Source of the DNA: Hymenobacter sp. CRA2
GTDB taxonomy: Bacteria; Bacteroidota; Bacteroidia; Cytophagales; Hymenobacteraceae
DNA: 64,000 nt
Direction: 5' to 3'
Assembly: GCF_002007105.1 (NCBI RefSeq)
Contig: NZ_MVBC01000012.1
Coordinates: 62,001 to 126,000, forward strand
The position numbers and the translations under genes were made by a program. Below, piece after piece: positions 26,048 to 34,442 of this stretch. Under the pieces are notes generated by a model, which was given only the letters and a program-made list of their open reading frames with translations, did not search any database and was not told the DNA's origin. Numbering within the stretch: the first letter of the stretch is position 1; each line of letters opens with the position of its first letter.

Positions 26048-27130
26048 ATGCTCCGCTTACTCGATAAATACGTCCTCGGCAAGCTGCTCACCACCTTCTT
26101 TTTCACGGTGGTGGTGCTGGTCATGGTTATCTGCGTGATTGACTTCACGGAGAAAAACGACGACTTCATCAAGCACGACCTGGGCGCCTGGATGATTATC
26201 CGGGACTATTACCTGAACCTGTTTCCCTACTACGCCAACCTGCTCTCCCCCATCACCGTGTTCATTGCCACGGTGCTGGTGACGGCCCGGCTGGCGGCGC
26301 GCACCGAAATTGTGGCCATTCTGGCCAGCGGCGTGAGCTTCCGGCGGTTTCTGCTGCCCTACGTGATGGGCGGCGTGCTCATCGGCGGGGTCATCTTCGG
26401 GCTGATCGGCTGGGTAATTCCGCTGGCCAATAAGCCGCGCGTGGCTTTTGAGCGGAAGTACGTGAAGAACCCCTACCGCTTTCAGGGGCGCAACGTGCAC
26501 ATCAAAATCGGCCCGCAGGACAACGCCTACCTCGAGAGCTACGACAATTCCGCCAACATTGGCTACCGCTTCGCCATCGAGACGGTGGAGGGCACGCTGC
26601 TCAAGCGCCGCCTTGCCGCCGACGCCATCAGCTGGGACTCGACCAAAAAAGTGTGGCACCTGACCCCGCAGACCGTGCGCACCATCAGCCCCGACGGCCG
26701 CGAGACGATGCGCATTTACAGCGCCCGCGACACCACCCTGAACCTGTATCCCAAGGACTTCGGCAGCACCTACCGCCTGGCCGAAACCATGACCACGCCG
26801 GAGCTAAACCGCTTCATCAACGAGAAAATCAGCCGCGGCGCCGACGACACCGAAATTTACCTGGTGGAGAAGTACGAGCGGTACGCCTACCCCTTCGCCA
26901 TCACCATTCTCACCGTCATCGGCGTGATTATGAGCGCGCGCAAATCGCGCAACGGCGTGGGCGGGCAGATTGCCCTGGGCTTCGTACTGGCCTTTATCTA
27001 CATCGGCTTCGTTATCCTGAGCCGCAACCTGGCCCTGGTGGGCGACATGCACCCCATGCTCGCGGCCTGGGTGCCCAACATCGTCTTCAGCTCCATCGGG
27101 CTGGTGCTCTACCGTTTCATTCCCCGCTAG
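26048..27130 (+). CDS. LptF/LptG-family permease
   Basis: This 360-residue protein is an inner-membrane subunit of the LptBFG transporter that extracts lipopolysaccharide for transport to the outer membrane. Three membrane segments lie near residues 10-30, 55-80 and 95-125, then a periplasmic beta-jellyroll domain (about 130-265), then three C-terminal segments (FAITILTVIGVIMSARKSR onward). The segment RYAYPFAITIL and the following K-S-R loop are typical of the family. The sequence alone does not tell LptF from LptG. It lies downstream of tgt, the usual pairing in Bacteroidota. Confidence 0.92.
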   Translation: MLRLLDKYVLGKLLTTFFFTVVVLVMVICVIDFTEKNDDFIKHDLGAWMIIRDYYLNLFPYYANLLSPITVFIATVLVTARLAARTEIVAILASGVSFRRFLLPYVMGGVLIGGVIFGLIGWVIPLANKPRVAFERKYVKNPYRFQGRNVHIKIGPQDNAYLESYDNSANIGYRFAIETVEGTLLKRRLAADAISWDSTKKVWHLTPQTVRTISPDGRETMRIYSARDTTLNLYPKDFGSTYRLAETMTTPELNRFINEKISRGADDTEIYLVEKYERYAYPFAITILTVIGVIMSARKSRNGVGGQIALGFVLAFIYIGFVILSRNLALVGDMHPMLAAWVPNIVFSSIGLVLYRFIPR

Positions 27131-27244
27131 GTGGTGAAATGGTGAGCTGGTGAACTAAAGAGTGACGTTCCGCTTGCGCTAAATGCGCCCTACCGTCCTT
27201 CCGAACATCAAACTCACTATTTCACCATCTCACCATTTCACCAC
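27131..27244. repeat. Inverted repeat filling the permease-EamA spacer
   Basis: The left arm (27131-27154) and right arm (27221-27244) match at 23 of 24 positions. They are made of TGGTGAA/ATGGTGAG-type words. The left arm begins on the base after the permease stop and the right arm ends on the base before the EamA ATG. Confidence 0.8.
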
Positions 27245-28180
27245 ATGCTAAAGGATTACCTCCGCCTCCACTTCATCGTGTTTTTGTGGGGCTTCACGGC
27301 CATTCTGGGCAAGCTGATTTCGCTGCCACCGGTGGAGCTGGTCTTCTACCGCACGCTCATTGCATCGGTGGGGCTGGCGGGGCTGCTGAAGATGCGTAAC
27401 ATGCCGTGGCGCGTGCCCACCGGGCAGGCCGTACGGCTGATCGGGGTGGGCGCTCTGGTGGCCGCGCACTGGATTACCTTTTTCCTGGCGGCCCGCTTGT
27501 CGTCGGTGAGCGTGTGTTTGGCGGGCATGGCCACCTTGGCCCTGTGGACGTCGATTCTGGAGCCGTTGCTGCTGCGCAAGCGCTTTCAGCCCTACGAAAT
27601 TCTGCTGGGGCTGCTGGCCATGGTGGGCTTGTACCTGGTGTCACAGGCCGAGTTTGACCAGCTGCTGGGCCTGGGCGTAGCCATTTTGTCGGCAGGCCTG
27701 AGTGCGCTGTTCAGCGTGCTGAATGCCCGGCTGATCAAGGACCACCCGCCGCTGCGCCTGACGCTCTACGAAATGGGCGGGGCCTGCGTCAGCATCATGG
27801 TGTTTCTGATTGCCCGCCCGGCCTTTGGCGGCGCGCTGCCCAGCCTAAACCCCACTCCGGCCGACTGGCTGTGGCTGGTGCTGCTGGCCGGCGTGTGCAC
27901 GGTATACGCCTTCTCTACTTCCGTGGAGCTGATGAAGCGTCTCTCGGCCTTTGCCGTGAACCTGACCATCAATCTGGAGCCTGTATACGGCATCGTGCTG
28001 GCCGTGCTGATGTACTGGCTGGGGGCGCCCGGCTTCGGGCAGGAAAAGCTGTCGGGTGGCTTTTACCTCGGCACCTTCGTGATTCTACTCAGCGTGCTGA
28101 TTCATCCGCTGCTAAACCAGTGGCAGCTGCGCCGCCGCCGGCCCACCGCCGACGAAGCCGTATCGTTGGTGGAGCGCTAA
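27245..28180 (+). CDS. EamA-family (DMT superfamily) transporter
   Basis: This 311-residue protein has ten membrane segments in two EamA repeats (about residues 8-137 and 150-288). It includes the start FIVFLWGFTAILGKLI, LSSVSVCLAGMATLALWTSI, and the second-repeat end LSAFAVNLTINLEPVYGIVLA, a typical EamA motif. Members export metabolites or amino acids; substrate cannot be predicted. It follows the permease gene on the same strand, separated only by the inverted repeat, and is closed by a strong terminator. Confidence 0.9.
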   Translation: MLKDYLRLHFIVFLWGFTAILGKLISLPPVELVFYRTLIASVGLAGLLKMRNMPWRVPTGQAVRLIGVGALVAAHWITFFLAARLSSVSVCLAGMATLALWTSILEPLLLRKRFQPYEILLGLLAMVGLYLVSQAEFDQLLGLGVAILSAGLSALFSVLNARLIKDHPPLRLTLYEMGGACVSIMVFLIARPAFGGALPSLNPTPADWLWLVLLAGVCTVYAFSTSVELMKRLSAFAVNLTINLEPVYGIVLAVLMYWLGAPGFGQEKLSGGFYLGTFVILLSVLIHPLLNQWQLRRRRPTADEAVSLVER

Positions 28181-28193
28181 GGGCGTGACGTCA

Positions 28194-28242
28194 CAAACAA
28201 GCGGGCCGTGCTTCGATGGGAAGCACGGCCCGCTTGTTTTTT
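28194..28242. terminator. Bidirectional terminator between the EamA gene and ispE
   Basis: The perfect stem AACAAGCGGGCCGTGCTTC/GAAGCACGGCCCGCTTGTT with a short loop ends in a T-run (TTTTTT). Confidence 0.9.
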
Positions 28243-28295
28243 GGTGTTAGCAGCTGGTCCTGCATAAAGGGCATCAGTGCTGGCAGAATCTTCCT

Positions 28296-29114
28296 CTACA
28301 GCTGCCCATCCCACACCAGAAACTCGGCCGGCAGCTTCAGCGCCGGTGGCAGCGCCTGCCCCGGCCACAGCCCAAACACGGCCGACCCGGAGCCCGAAAG
28401 GCTGGCGTACGCGGCGCCGGCCACGTAGAGCTGCTGCTTTAGCTGCTCCAGCAACGGGTACTTCGGTGCCAGCGAGTCTTCAAAATCGTTTACCACCGTG
28501 TCGCGCCACGTCTCGATGGGGCCGGCCAAGGCCGTACGCAGCTCGTGCCGGGGCGCTTGGGGCGTCACGCCGGCGTAGGCTTCGGCGGTGCTGATGTGCA
28601 GATTGGGGTAAATCACCTTGCAGGCCGCGCCGCGCAGTTGGGGCAGCGGCAGTGGCTGTAGCTCGTCGCCGCGGCCGGTGGCCAGGGCGGGCTCGTTGCG
28701 GATGAAGAAGGCACAGTCGGAGCCCAGGCGGCGGGCGTAGGCTTCGAGCTGCTCGCCGGTGAGGCCTAGACCAAGCACCGTGTTCAGCGCCCGCAGCGCA
28801 AAGGCGGCATCGGCCGAGCCGCCGCCCAGCCCGGCCCCGATGGGCACCACCTTGTGCAGGTGCAGCTGTACCGGCGGCACCTGCGGAAAGTCGGCCTGCA
28901 GCAGCTCGTAGGCGCGGCGGCAGAGGTTGGTGGCCGGGTCGCCGGGAATGGGCCGGCCGGTAAGCGCGAGGCTGGTTTCGGCGGCGGGCAGCACTTCCAG
29001 CGCGTCGCACCACGGTAGGGGCACCATCACGGTTTCGAGGGTGTGGAAGCCGTCGGGGCGGCGCTCCGTGATGTGCAGACCGAGGTTGAGCTTGGCGTTG
29101 GGGAAGACGAGCAT
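28296..29114 (-). CDS. ispE: 4-diphosphocytidyl-2-C-methyl-D-erythritol kinase
   Basis: This 272-residue GHMP kinase phosphorylates CDP-methylerythritol in the MEP isoprenoid pathway. The active-site Lys/Asn start FPNAKLNLGLHITERRPDGFH, the ATP loop VVPIGAGLGGGSADAAFAL, the RRLGSDCAFFI segment with the catalytic Asp, and the C-terminal SGSGSAVFGL are all present. The ATG at 29114 is chosen because it places the conserved N-terminus correctly; the in-frame ATG at 29150 is further upstream. It stands alone and diverges from the sugar transferase gene. Confidence 0.95.
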   Translation of the reverse strand: MLVFPNAKLNLGLHITERRPDGFHTLETVMVPLPWCDALEVLPAAETSLALTGRPIPGDPATNLCRRAYELLQADFPQVPPVQLHLHKVVPIGAGLGGGSADAAFALRALNTVLGLGLTGEQLEAYARRLGSDCAFFIRNEPALATGRGDELQPLPLPQLRGAACKVIYPNLHISTAEAYAGVTPQAPRHELRTALAGPIETWRDTVVNDFEDSLAPKYPLLEQLKQQLYVAGAAYASLSGSGSAVFGLWPGQALPPALKLPAEFLVWDGQL

Positions 29115-29221
29115 GGCGCAAAGAACGGCAGGCTGGCGCAACCATGCCACCCCGGTGTATATTCCCGGGCTGCGTCCCGCGTCGTCGGCAGCCCGTAACT
29201 TGCTGCGTATTTCCGCCGCTC

Positions 29222-29881
29222 ATGCCCGCGCTCCACGTCCCTCCTACTCCGGCCACTTCCTGGTACCGTCGCCGGGGCAAGCGCGGGCTCGACGTAGCGG
29301 TGGCCCTGCCGCTGCTGCTGCTCACGCTGCCGGTGCTGGCGCTGGCCGCCTTGCTGCTCTGGCTGCAGCCGGGCCAGCGGAGCGTCTTGTTTCGGCAGCT
29401 ACGGCCGGGGCTGCACGCGCAGCTGTTCACGCTCTACAAGCTGCAGACCATGACCGAGGCGCGCGACGCCCACGGCCAGCTGTTGCCCGACGCCCAGCGC
29501 CTGACCCGCCTCGGCCGCTGGCTGCGCGCCACCAGCCTCGACGAGCTACCGCAGCTCTGGAACGTGCTGCGCGGCGACATAAGCCTGGTGGGCCCCAGAC
29601 CTTTGCTACCCGAGTATCTGCCGCTGTATTCACCTGAGCAAGCCCGCCGCCACGCGGTGCGCCCGGGCATTACGGGCTGGGCGCAGATCAACGGCCGCAA
29701 CGCCATCAGCTGGGAGCAGAAATTTCGCTACGATGTTTGGTACGTCGAGCGTGTGTCCTTTGCGCTGGATTTGCGTATTCTAGCGCTGACGGCCGGCCGC
29801 GTGCTCGGCGCCCACGGCGTTTCGGCGCCCGGCCAAGCCACTACCCAAGCCTTCCGCGGCTCGGCCCCTTCCTCTGAGTAA
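29222..29881 (+). CDS. PglC-like sugar-1-phosphate transferase
   Basis: This 219-residue monotopic phosphoglycosyl transferase moves a sugar phosphate from its UDP donor to undecaprenyl phosphate, starting a lipid-linked glycan. It has the membrane hairpin GLDVAVALPLLLLTLPVLAL, the core TSLDELPQLWNVLRGDISLVGPRPL and the end RPGITGWAQINGRN. The usual KFRTM motif appears as KLQTM. The small size matches PglC rather than the longer WbaP. It is the first gene of a three-gene set with PglD- and PglE-like proteins (5 bases, then 123 bases apart). Confidence 0.92.
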   Translation: MPALHVPPTPATSWYRRRGKRGLDVAVALPLLLLTLPVLALAALLLWLQPGQRSVLFRQLRPGLHAQLFTLYKLQTMTEARDAHGQLLPDAQRLTRLGRWLRATSLDELPQLWNVLRGDISLVGPRPLLPEYLPLYSPEQARRHAVRPGITGWAQINGRNAISWEQKFRYDVWYVERVSFALDLRILALTAGRVLGAHGVSAPGQATTQAFRGSAPSSE

Positions 29882-29886
29882 GCTGC

Positions 29887-30588
29887 ATGACGCAATTGTT
29901 TTTCACCGACTACGAAGACCCCGATTTCACTGGCGTACGCCCCTTGGTTATCGTCGGTGCGGGCGGCCTTGGCCGCGAAGTGCTGATGCTGGTGCGCCAG
30001 ATCAACGAAGTAGAGCTGCGCTGGAACGTGCTCGGCTTCTACGACGACCAGCGCCCGCCCAACGACCGGGTGCACGAGCTGCCGTGGCTGGGTACCATCG
30101 ACGACCTGAACCAGCAGGAAGAGTCGGTGTACGCCGCCGTGGCCATCGGCAACAGCCACCACCGCGCTGCCGTGGTGGCCGGCCTCACGTCCGAGCGCGT
30201 GCATTTTGCCACGCTGCTGCACCCCTCGGTGGTGGTGCGGCCCTACCAGTTCGTGCAGTTCGGCGCGGGCTCTATCGTCTGCCAGGGCTGCATTTTCACC
30301 TGCGACATCCGCCTGGGCCGGCACGTGCTGCTGAACCTGGGCTGCACCATCGGCCACGACGCCGTGCTGGAGGATTTCTGCTCCCTGATGCCCCACGCCA
30401 ACGTCGGCGGCGAGGCTTACCTGGAAACGGCCGTGTACCTGGGCACCAACGCCACCGTCATCAACCAAGTGCGCGTGGGGGCGCGTACCATCGTGGGCGC
30501 CGGCGCCGTGGCCGTGCGGGATTTGCCGGCCGATTGCACGGCTGTGGGCGTACCGGCGCAGGTCATTAAGCAGCACGGCGCCAACTAA
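29887..30588 (+). CDS. PglD/NeuD-like sugar O/N-acetyltransferase
   Basis: This 233-residue protein has a Rossmann-like N-terminal part (PLVIVGAGGLGREVLMLV, residues 19-36) and a left-handed hexapeptide-repeat C-terminal half. The putative catalytic His lies in NLGCTIGHDAVLEDFCSLMP. It most likely acetylates the 4-amino group of a UDP-4-amino-trideoxy sugar, as PglD does in bacillosamine synthesis, because its neighbours are a phosphoglycosyl transferase and an aminotransferase. The exact sugar is inference. Confidence 0.9.
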   Translation: MTQLFFTDYEDPDFTGVRPLVIVGAGGLGREVLMLVRQINEVELRWNVLGFYDDQRPPNDRVHELPWLGTIDDLNQQEESVYAAVAIGNSHHRAAVVAGLTSERVHFATLLHPSVVVRPYQFVQFGAGSIVCQGCIFTCDIRLGRHVLLNLGCTIGHDAVLEDFCSLMPHANVGGEAYLETAVYLGTNATVINQVRVGARTIVGAGAVAVRDLPADCTAVGVPAQVIKQHGAN

Positions 30589-30711
30589 CCCGCCGTGTTC
30601 TTCGCGTAGACCTCCGAACTTGCTTCGGCACCGCCGCTGCGGTTGCTCTGTCCCCCTTTCCACCGTGGCTGCTCTCCCGGCAGCCCGAGCTTCGGCTTTT
30701 GCTTTCTTCTG

Positions 30712-31851
30712 ATGCGTAGCGACGAATACGACCGGCTTTACCTCTCGCCGCCCCACCTCGGCCGCCACGAGCTGAACTACCTGCACAAGGCCATCGAAGA
30801 CAACTGGGTGGCGCCCGTGGGTCCCAACCTCGACGGCTTCGAGCGGGACCTGTGCCAATACACCGGTGCCGGGCACTGCGTGGCGCTCAGCTCGGGCACG
30901 GCCGCCATTCACCTGGCACTGCTCCTGCTCGGCGTGGGCCCTGGCCACGAGGTCATCGTGCCCTCGTTCACCTTCGTGGCCACCGCCAACCCGGTGCGCT
31001 ACGTCGGGGCCGAACCGGTGTTTGTCGACAGCGAAGCCACCACCTGGAACCTCTGCCCCGAGCAGCTGCGCGAGGCCCTGGCCGACCGGCAGCGCCAGGG
31101 CAAGCAGGTGAAGGCGGTGGTGGTGGTGCACCTGTACGGCATGCCTGCGCGCCTCACGGAAATCCTGGCTGTGGCCGCCGAGTACGGCGTACCGGTGCTG
31201 GAAGACGCCGCCGAAGCCCTGGGCGCCCGGTACCGGCAGCAGCCGCTGGGCTCGTTTGGGGCCGTGAGCGTGCTGTCGTTCAATGGCAACAAAATCATCA
31301 CCACCAGCGGCGGTGGGGCCCTGCTCACCAACAACCCGGAATGGGCCCAGCAGGCGCGTTTCCTGGCCACGCAGGCCCGCGACGCGGCGCCCTACTACCA
31401 GCATTCGGTGCAGGGCTACAACTACCGTCTGAGCAACCTGCTGGCCGGCATCGGCCGCGGGCAGATGGAGCTGATTGAAGACCGCGTGAAGCGGCGGCGC
31501 GAGATTTACGCGCAGTACCATGAGCTACTGCAGCCTGTGGAGGCCGTGCAGGTAGGCCCGGCCGAGCCCGAAGGGATGCGCGCCAACCGCTGGCTCACGA
31601 CTATCCTATTGCGGCCCGAGCACACCGACCGCACGCCCGAAGACCTGCGCCAGCACCTCGAAAGCCACAATATTGAGGCCCGGCCGCTGTGGAAGCCGCT
31701 GCACCTGCAGCCCCTGTTTGCTAGCAGCCCGATGTACGGCGGCACCGTCTGCGAAGACTTATTCGCCCGCGGCCTGTGCCTACCATCCGGCTCAGCCATG
31801 ACTGATACCGACGTGCGGCGCGTAGTGAAAGCGTTACGGGAGTTTTTCTAA
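30712..31851 (+). CDS. PglE-like DegT/DnrJ/EryC1/StrS aminotransferase
   Basis: This 379-residue PLP enzyme transfers an amino group to a keto-sugar nucleotide. PLP binds at Lys194 in SFNGNKIITTSGGG. Also seen are the opening LSPPHLGRHELNYLHKAI, the VALSSGTAAIHLAL loop, PSFTFVATANPVRYVGAEPVFVD and LEDAAEALGARY. The start is the ATG at 30712; the upstream in-frame ATG adds a Cys/Pro-rich leader with no family match. With the PglC- and PglD-like genes it would make and load a UDP-diacetyl-bacillosamine-type sugar. The required 4,6-dehydratase (PglF-like) is not in this window. Confidence 0.93.
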   Translation: MRSDEYDRLYLSPPHLGRHELNYLHKAIEDNWVAPVGPNLDGFERDLCQYTGAGHCVALSSGTAAIHLALLLLGVGPGHEVIVPSFTFVATANPVRYVGAEPVFVDSEATTWNLCPEQLREALADRQRQGKQVKAVVVVHLYGMPARLTEILAVAAEYGVPVLEDAAEALGARYRQQPLGSFGAVSVLSFNGNKIITTSGGGALLTNNPEWAQQARFLATQARDAAPYYQHSVQGYNYRLSNLLAGIGRGQMELIEDRVKRRREIYAQYHELLQPVEAVQVGPAEPEGMRANRWLTTILLRPEHTDRTPEDLRQHLESHNIEARPLWKPLHLQPLFASSPMYGGTVCEDLFARGLCLPSGSAMTDTDVRRVVKALREFF

Positions 31852-31913
31852 TTTCCGCGCCGAAGCCTGAAACTTAGCCCAAAACGGAGGATAAACAGCC
31901 CATAAAGTTCATT

Positions 31914-31974
31914 CTGCAGTACAAAACGCAGACCTGCCAGCATAAAACGCCAGCTGAGTAGTATAAAACTTGGC
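31914..31974. repeat. Three 20-21-base direct repeats with phased A-tracts
   Basis: CTGCAGTACAAAACGCAGAC, CTGCCAGCATAAAACGCCAG and CTGAGTAGTATAAAACTTGG follow one another, with the A-tracts starting at 31923, 31944 and 31965 (21-base phase). Weaker A-tracts continue to 31881. The repeats lie between convergent genes that have no hairpin terminator. Confidence 0.6.
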
Positions 31975-31978
31975 GACT

Positions 31979-33103
31979 CTAGCTCAGAGCTTGTTGTAAG
32001 TCGGCCATCAGCTCTTCGATTGGCTCGATACCAACTGACAGCCGAATCAAGCCGACGGTAATGCCCAGCGCGGCTTGCTGTTCGGCCGTGAGGGCGCGGT
32101 GCGAGGTACCAAGCGGATACGACAGCGAAGAATCGACCCCGGCCAGGGACGGGGCAAACGGGAAGCGCGTGGTGCGGCGCATGAACTCACTCACGGCTTC
32201 CTTGTCGTCGGTGAGCTTAAAGGAAAGCATGCCGCTGAACAGCCCGCCGCCCTGCGCGGCTGCCAATGCATGTTGCTCGTGGGTGGGCAGGCCGGGGTAG
32301 TACACCGCGCGCACGGCCGGGTGCTGGTTCAGCATTTCGGCCAGGGCCAGCGCGTTATGGCTGTGCTCCCGAATGCGCAGACGCAGCGTTTTGAGGCCGC
32401 GCACGGCCAGCCAGCTTTCCATAGGGCTCAGCGTGAGGCCGTAGAACACCCCGATTTGCTTAAGACGCGCCGCTACTTCCCGCTCAGCGGCCACGGCCAC
32501 GCCCGCCGTCACGTCGGAGTGGCCGGCAATGTATTTGGTGACGCTGTGCAGGGTAATATCAGCCCCCAGAGCCAGCGGCTGGGTCAGCAGCGGCGTGGCG
32601 AAGGTGTTGTCGACCACCAGCTTCAGGCCCAGCTCGTGGCAGTGCGCGGCGAGGCGGCGCAGGTCGGCCACGCGCAGCAGCGGGTTGCTGATGGTTTCGG
32701 CCAGCAGCAGGCGCGTGTTGTCCTGCCGGTGCTGACCCAGGTCGTAGAGCTGCTCGAAGGGCACGTACGTCACCGAAACCCCCATGCGGCTCAGCTCGGT
32801 GTTCAGCAGCGCGGCCGAGCCGCCGTAGATATCCGCCGCGCACAGCACATGGTCGCCGGCCTGGCAGTAGGCCAGAATAGCCGCAAAAATGGCCGCCATG
32901 CCCGACGACGTAGCCACGGCCCCGGCCCCGCCCTCCAGCGCGTTTACGGCGTCGGCCAGCTCGTCGGAGTTGGGGTTGCCGTTGCGCGAGTACAGGTAGC
33001 GGCTGTTGGGCTCCTGGTAGTACTGGTCTAGCTCGTCGAGGTCCTGAAACTTAAAGACCGACGTTTGGTAGATGGGCGTGATTTTCGGGTGGATAGAGGC
33101 CAT
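31979..33103 (-). CDS. Trans-sulfuration PLP enzyme (cystathionine gamma-synthase/lyase family)
   Basis: This 374-residue Cys/Met-metabolism PLP enzyme carries the PLP Lys190 in LHSVTKYIAGHSDV. It also has YSRNGNPNSDELADAVNALEG, the ATSSGMAAIFAAIL loop, the ETISNPLLRV and VVDNTFATPLL segments, and the C-terminal SLAGVDSSLSYPLGTSHRAL and LIRLSVGIE. Sequence features do not decide between gamma-synthase, gamma-lyase and related activities. The ATG at 33103 gives MASIHPKITPIYQTSVF. There is no methionine or cysteine operon around it. Confidence 0.92.
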   Translation of the reverse strand: MASIHPKITPIYQTSVFKFQDLDELDQYYQEPNSRYLYSRNGNPNSDELADAVNALEGGAGAVATSSGMAAIFAAILAYCQAGDHVLCAADIYGGSAALLNTELSRMGVSVTYVPFEQLYDLGQHRQDNTRLLLAETISNPLLRVADLRRLAAHCHELGLKLVVDNTFATPLLTQPLALGADITLHSVTKYIAGHSDVTAGVAVAAEREVAARLKQIGVFYGLTLSPMESWLAVRGLKTLRLRIREHSHNALALAEMLNQHPAVRAVYYPGLPTHEQHALAAAQGGGLFSGMLSFKLTDDKEAVSEFMRRTTRFPFAPSLAGVDSSLSYPLGTSHRALTAEQQAALGITVGLIRLSVGIEPIEELMADLQQALS

Positions 33104-33228
33104 GGGAAGCGGGGAAGTTGGGGGCAAAGGCACCGGCCGGACAGCGGGGTTGCACCAGCCGGCCGACGGTCCTGCAAGCTACAGCCGCGGCCCCGTTAAT
33201 CCCGCCTGCCCGCCCTCCTGCTTGCCTG

Positions 33229-34317
33229 TTACCCCACGCCCGGCGCCTCCGTACCGGGCGGAAGCCGGTTTTTCTTTTTTTGCGCCGCCCGGTTTTCGCG
33301 CCGAAATACCTCCATAAGCACCAGGAAATACGACACCAGCAGCGGCCCCACCACCAGCCCGATGATGCCAAAGATTTCCACGCCCAGCACCAGCCCCACG
33401 AGCGTCACCAGCGGGTGAATGTCGCCCATGCGCTTGGCCAGCAGGATGCGCAGCAGGTTATCCACATTGATGATGACGATAAGCCCGACCAGCAGGATGC
33501 CGATGGCCCGACCCGTCTCGCCCTGCGAAAACTGGTACAGGGCCGCCGGCCCCCACACCAGCGGCGTGCCCAGCACCGGCAGAAACGCCATAAAAAAGGC
33601 CACCACGCCCCAGAACAGCGGATCGGGCACGCCGAAAAGCAGCAAAGTGAGGCCCGTTAGGATGCCTTGCACCAGGGCCACCAACACTTGCCCCAGCACG
33701 TTGGCGTTGACGTTGTTTTTCAGCGACTCGCCCAGCTCGTTCATCGTCTCGCTGCGGAAGGGCATGTAGCGACGCAGCCCGAGCAGGAAGTATGTTTCCT
33801 GCACGAACATGTAGTACATCGTGAACAGCATCAGCCCGACTACCACCAGGAAGTTCAGAGCGCTGCTGGCCAGCGTGGGCAGCCAGCGGCTCACCTGCCC
33901 CGCGCCCTGCTGCAGCAGCTGCCGCACGTTGTCCTGCGAGGTTATCTTGAAACCTGTGGCCTGCTCCAGCTTGTGCAGCACGTCCAGAATGCGCTCCGGC
34001 TGCCGGGCATAGGCCACCAGCCGGTCAATCAGCAGGGAGCTGAGCGCGTAAAACGGGATGACCAGCACCACCACCGTCAGTACCAGAATGCCCACGGTGA
34101 CCAAGCGCCGGTTCCAGCGCCGCTTGTGCACCAGCGCCACCCACAGCGGCCGAAACACCACGAATAGGATGCCCGCCGCCAGAAAGGCTGTCAGGTAGTG
34201 CGCCAGCCCAAACAGCATCAGCGTGACCAGCCCCACTAGCGAGGCAATGAGCAACACGTGCCGCTGCCGGGGCGTGTAAATGTTCTCGATGGAATTGTAC
34301 GGGTCGACGGGCGGCAT
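33229..34317 (-). CDS. AI-2E family (PerM-like) transporter
   Basis: This 362-residue inner-membrane protein has about eight membrane segments and the family pattern: two N-terminal helices (HVLLIASLVGLVTLMLFGLA, FLAAGILFVVFRPLWVALV), a periplasmic helical region (about residues 110-155) and the C-terminal block GVPDPLFWGVVAFFMAFLPVLG with LGVEIFGIIGLVVGPLL. Some members move autoinducer-2, others are Na+/H+ antiporters, so substrate is open. The ATG at 34317 is chosen over 34404, which adds an unconserved leader crossing the hairpin. Confidence 0.9.
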   Translation of the reverse strand: MPPVDPYNSIENIYTPRQRHVLLIASLVGLVTLMLFGLAHYLTAFLAAGILFVVFRPLWVALVHKRRWNRRLVTVGILVLTVVVLVIPFYALSSLLIDRLVAYARQPERILDVLHKLEQATGFKITSQDNVRQLLQQGAGQVSRWLPTLASSALNFLVVVGLMLFTMYYMFVQETYFLLGLRRYMPFRSETMNELGESLKNNVNANVLGQVLVALVQGILTGLTLLLFGVPDPLFWGVVAFFMAFLPVLGTPLVWGPAALYQFSQGETGRAIGILLVGLIVIINVDNLLRILLAKRMGDIHPLVTLVGLVLGVEIFGIIGLVVGPLLVSYFLVLMEVFRRENRAAQKKKNRLPPGTEAPGVG

Positions 34318-34380
34318 ATGGAGGCGGCTTTGCAGCCACAACGATACGACAGCGCGGGGTATTTGCCCGCCAAAGTGCCA

Positions 34381-34413
34381 AAAAGGCGCCCCCGGGTTCC
34401 GCAAGCGCCTTTT
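34381..34413 (-). terminator. Terminator between the TPR gene and the AI-2E permease gene
   Basis: AAAAGGCGC (34381) pairs with GCGCCTTTT (34413) around a 15-base loop, 30 bases past the TPR gene stop. Confidence 0.65.
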
Positions 34414-34442
34414 CTATGCCTGCTACCCGCTGCGGCGGTGGC

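Noticed and set aside
33458-33466. A perfect DnaA box (TTATCCACA), with rsmG elsewhere in the window, as a sign of an origin
   Set aside because: It is a single box inside the AI-2E permease gene. There is no cluster of boxes, no dnaA or mnmG, and no AT-rich unwinding region.
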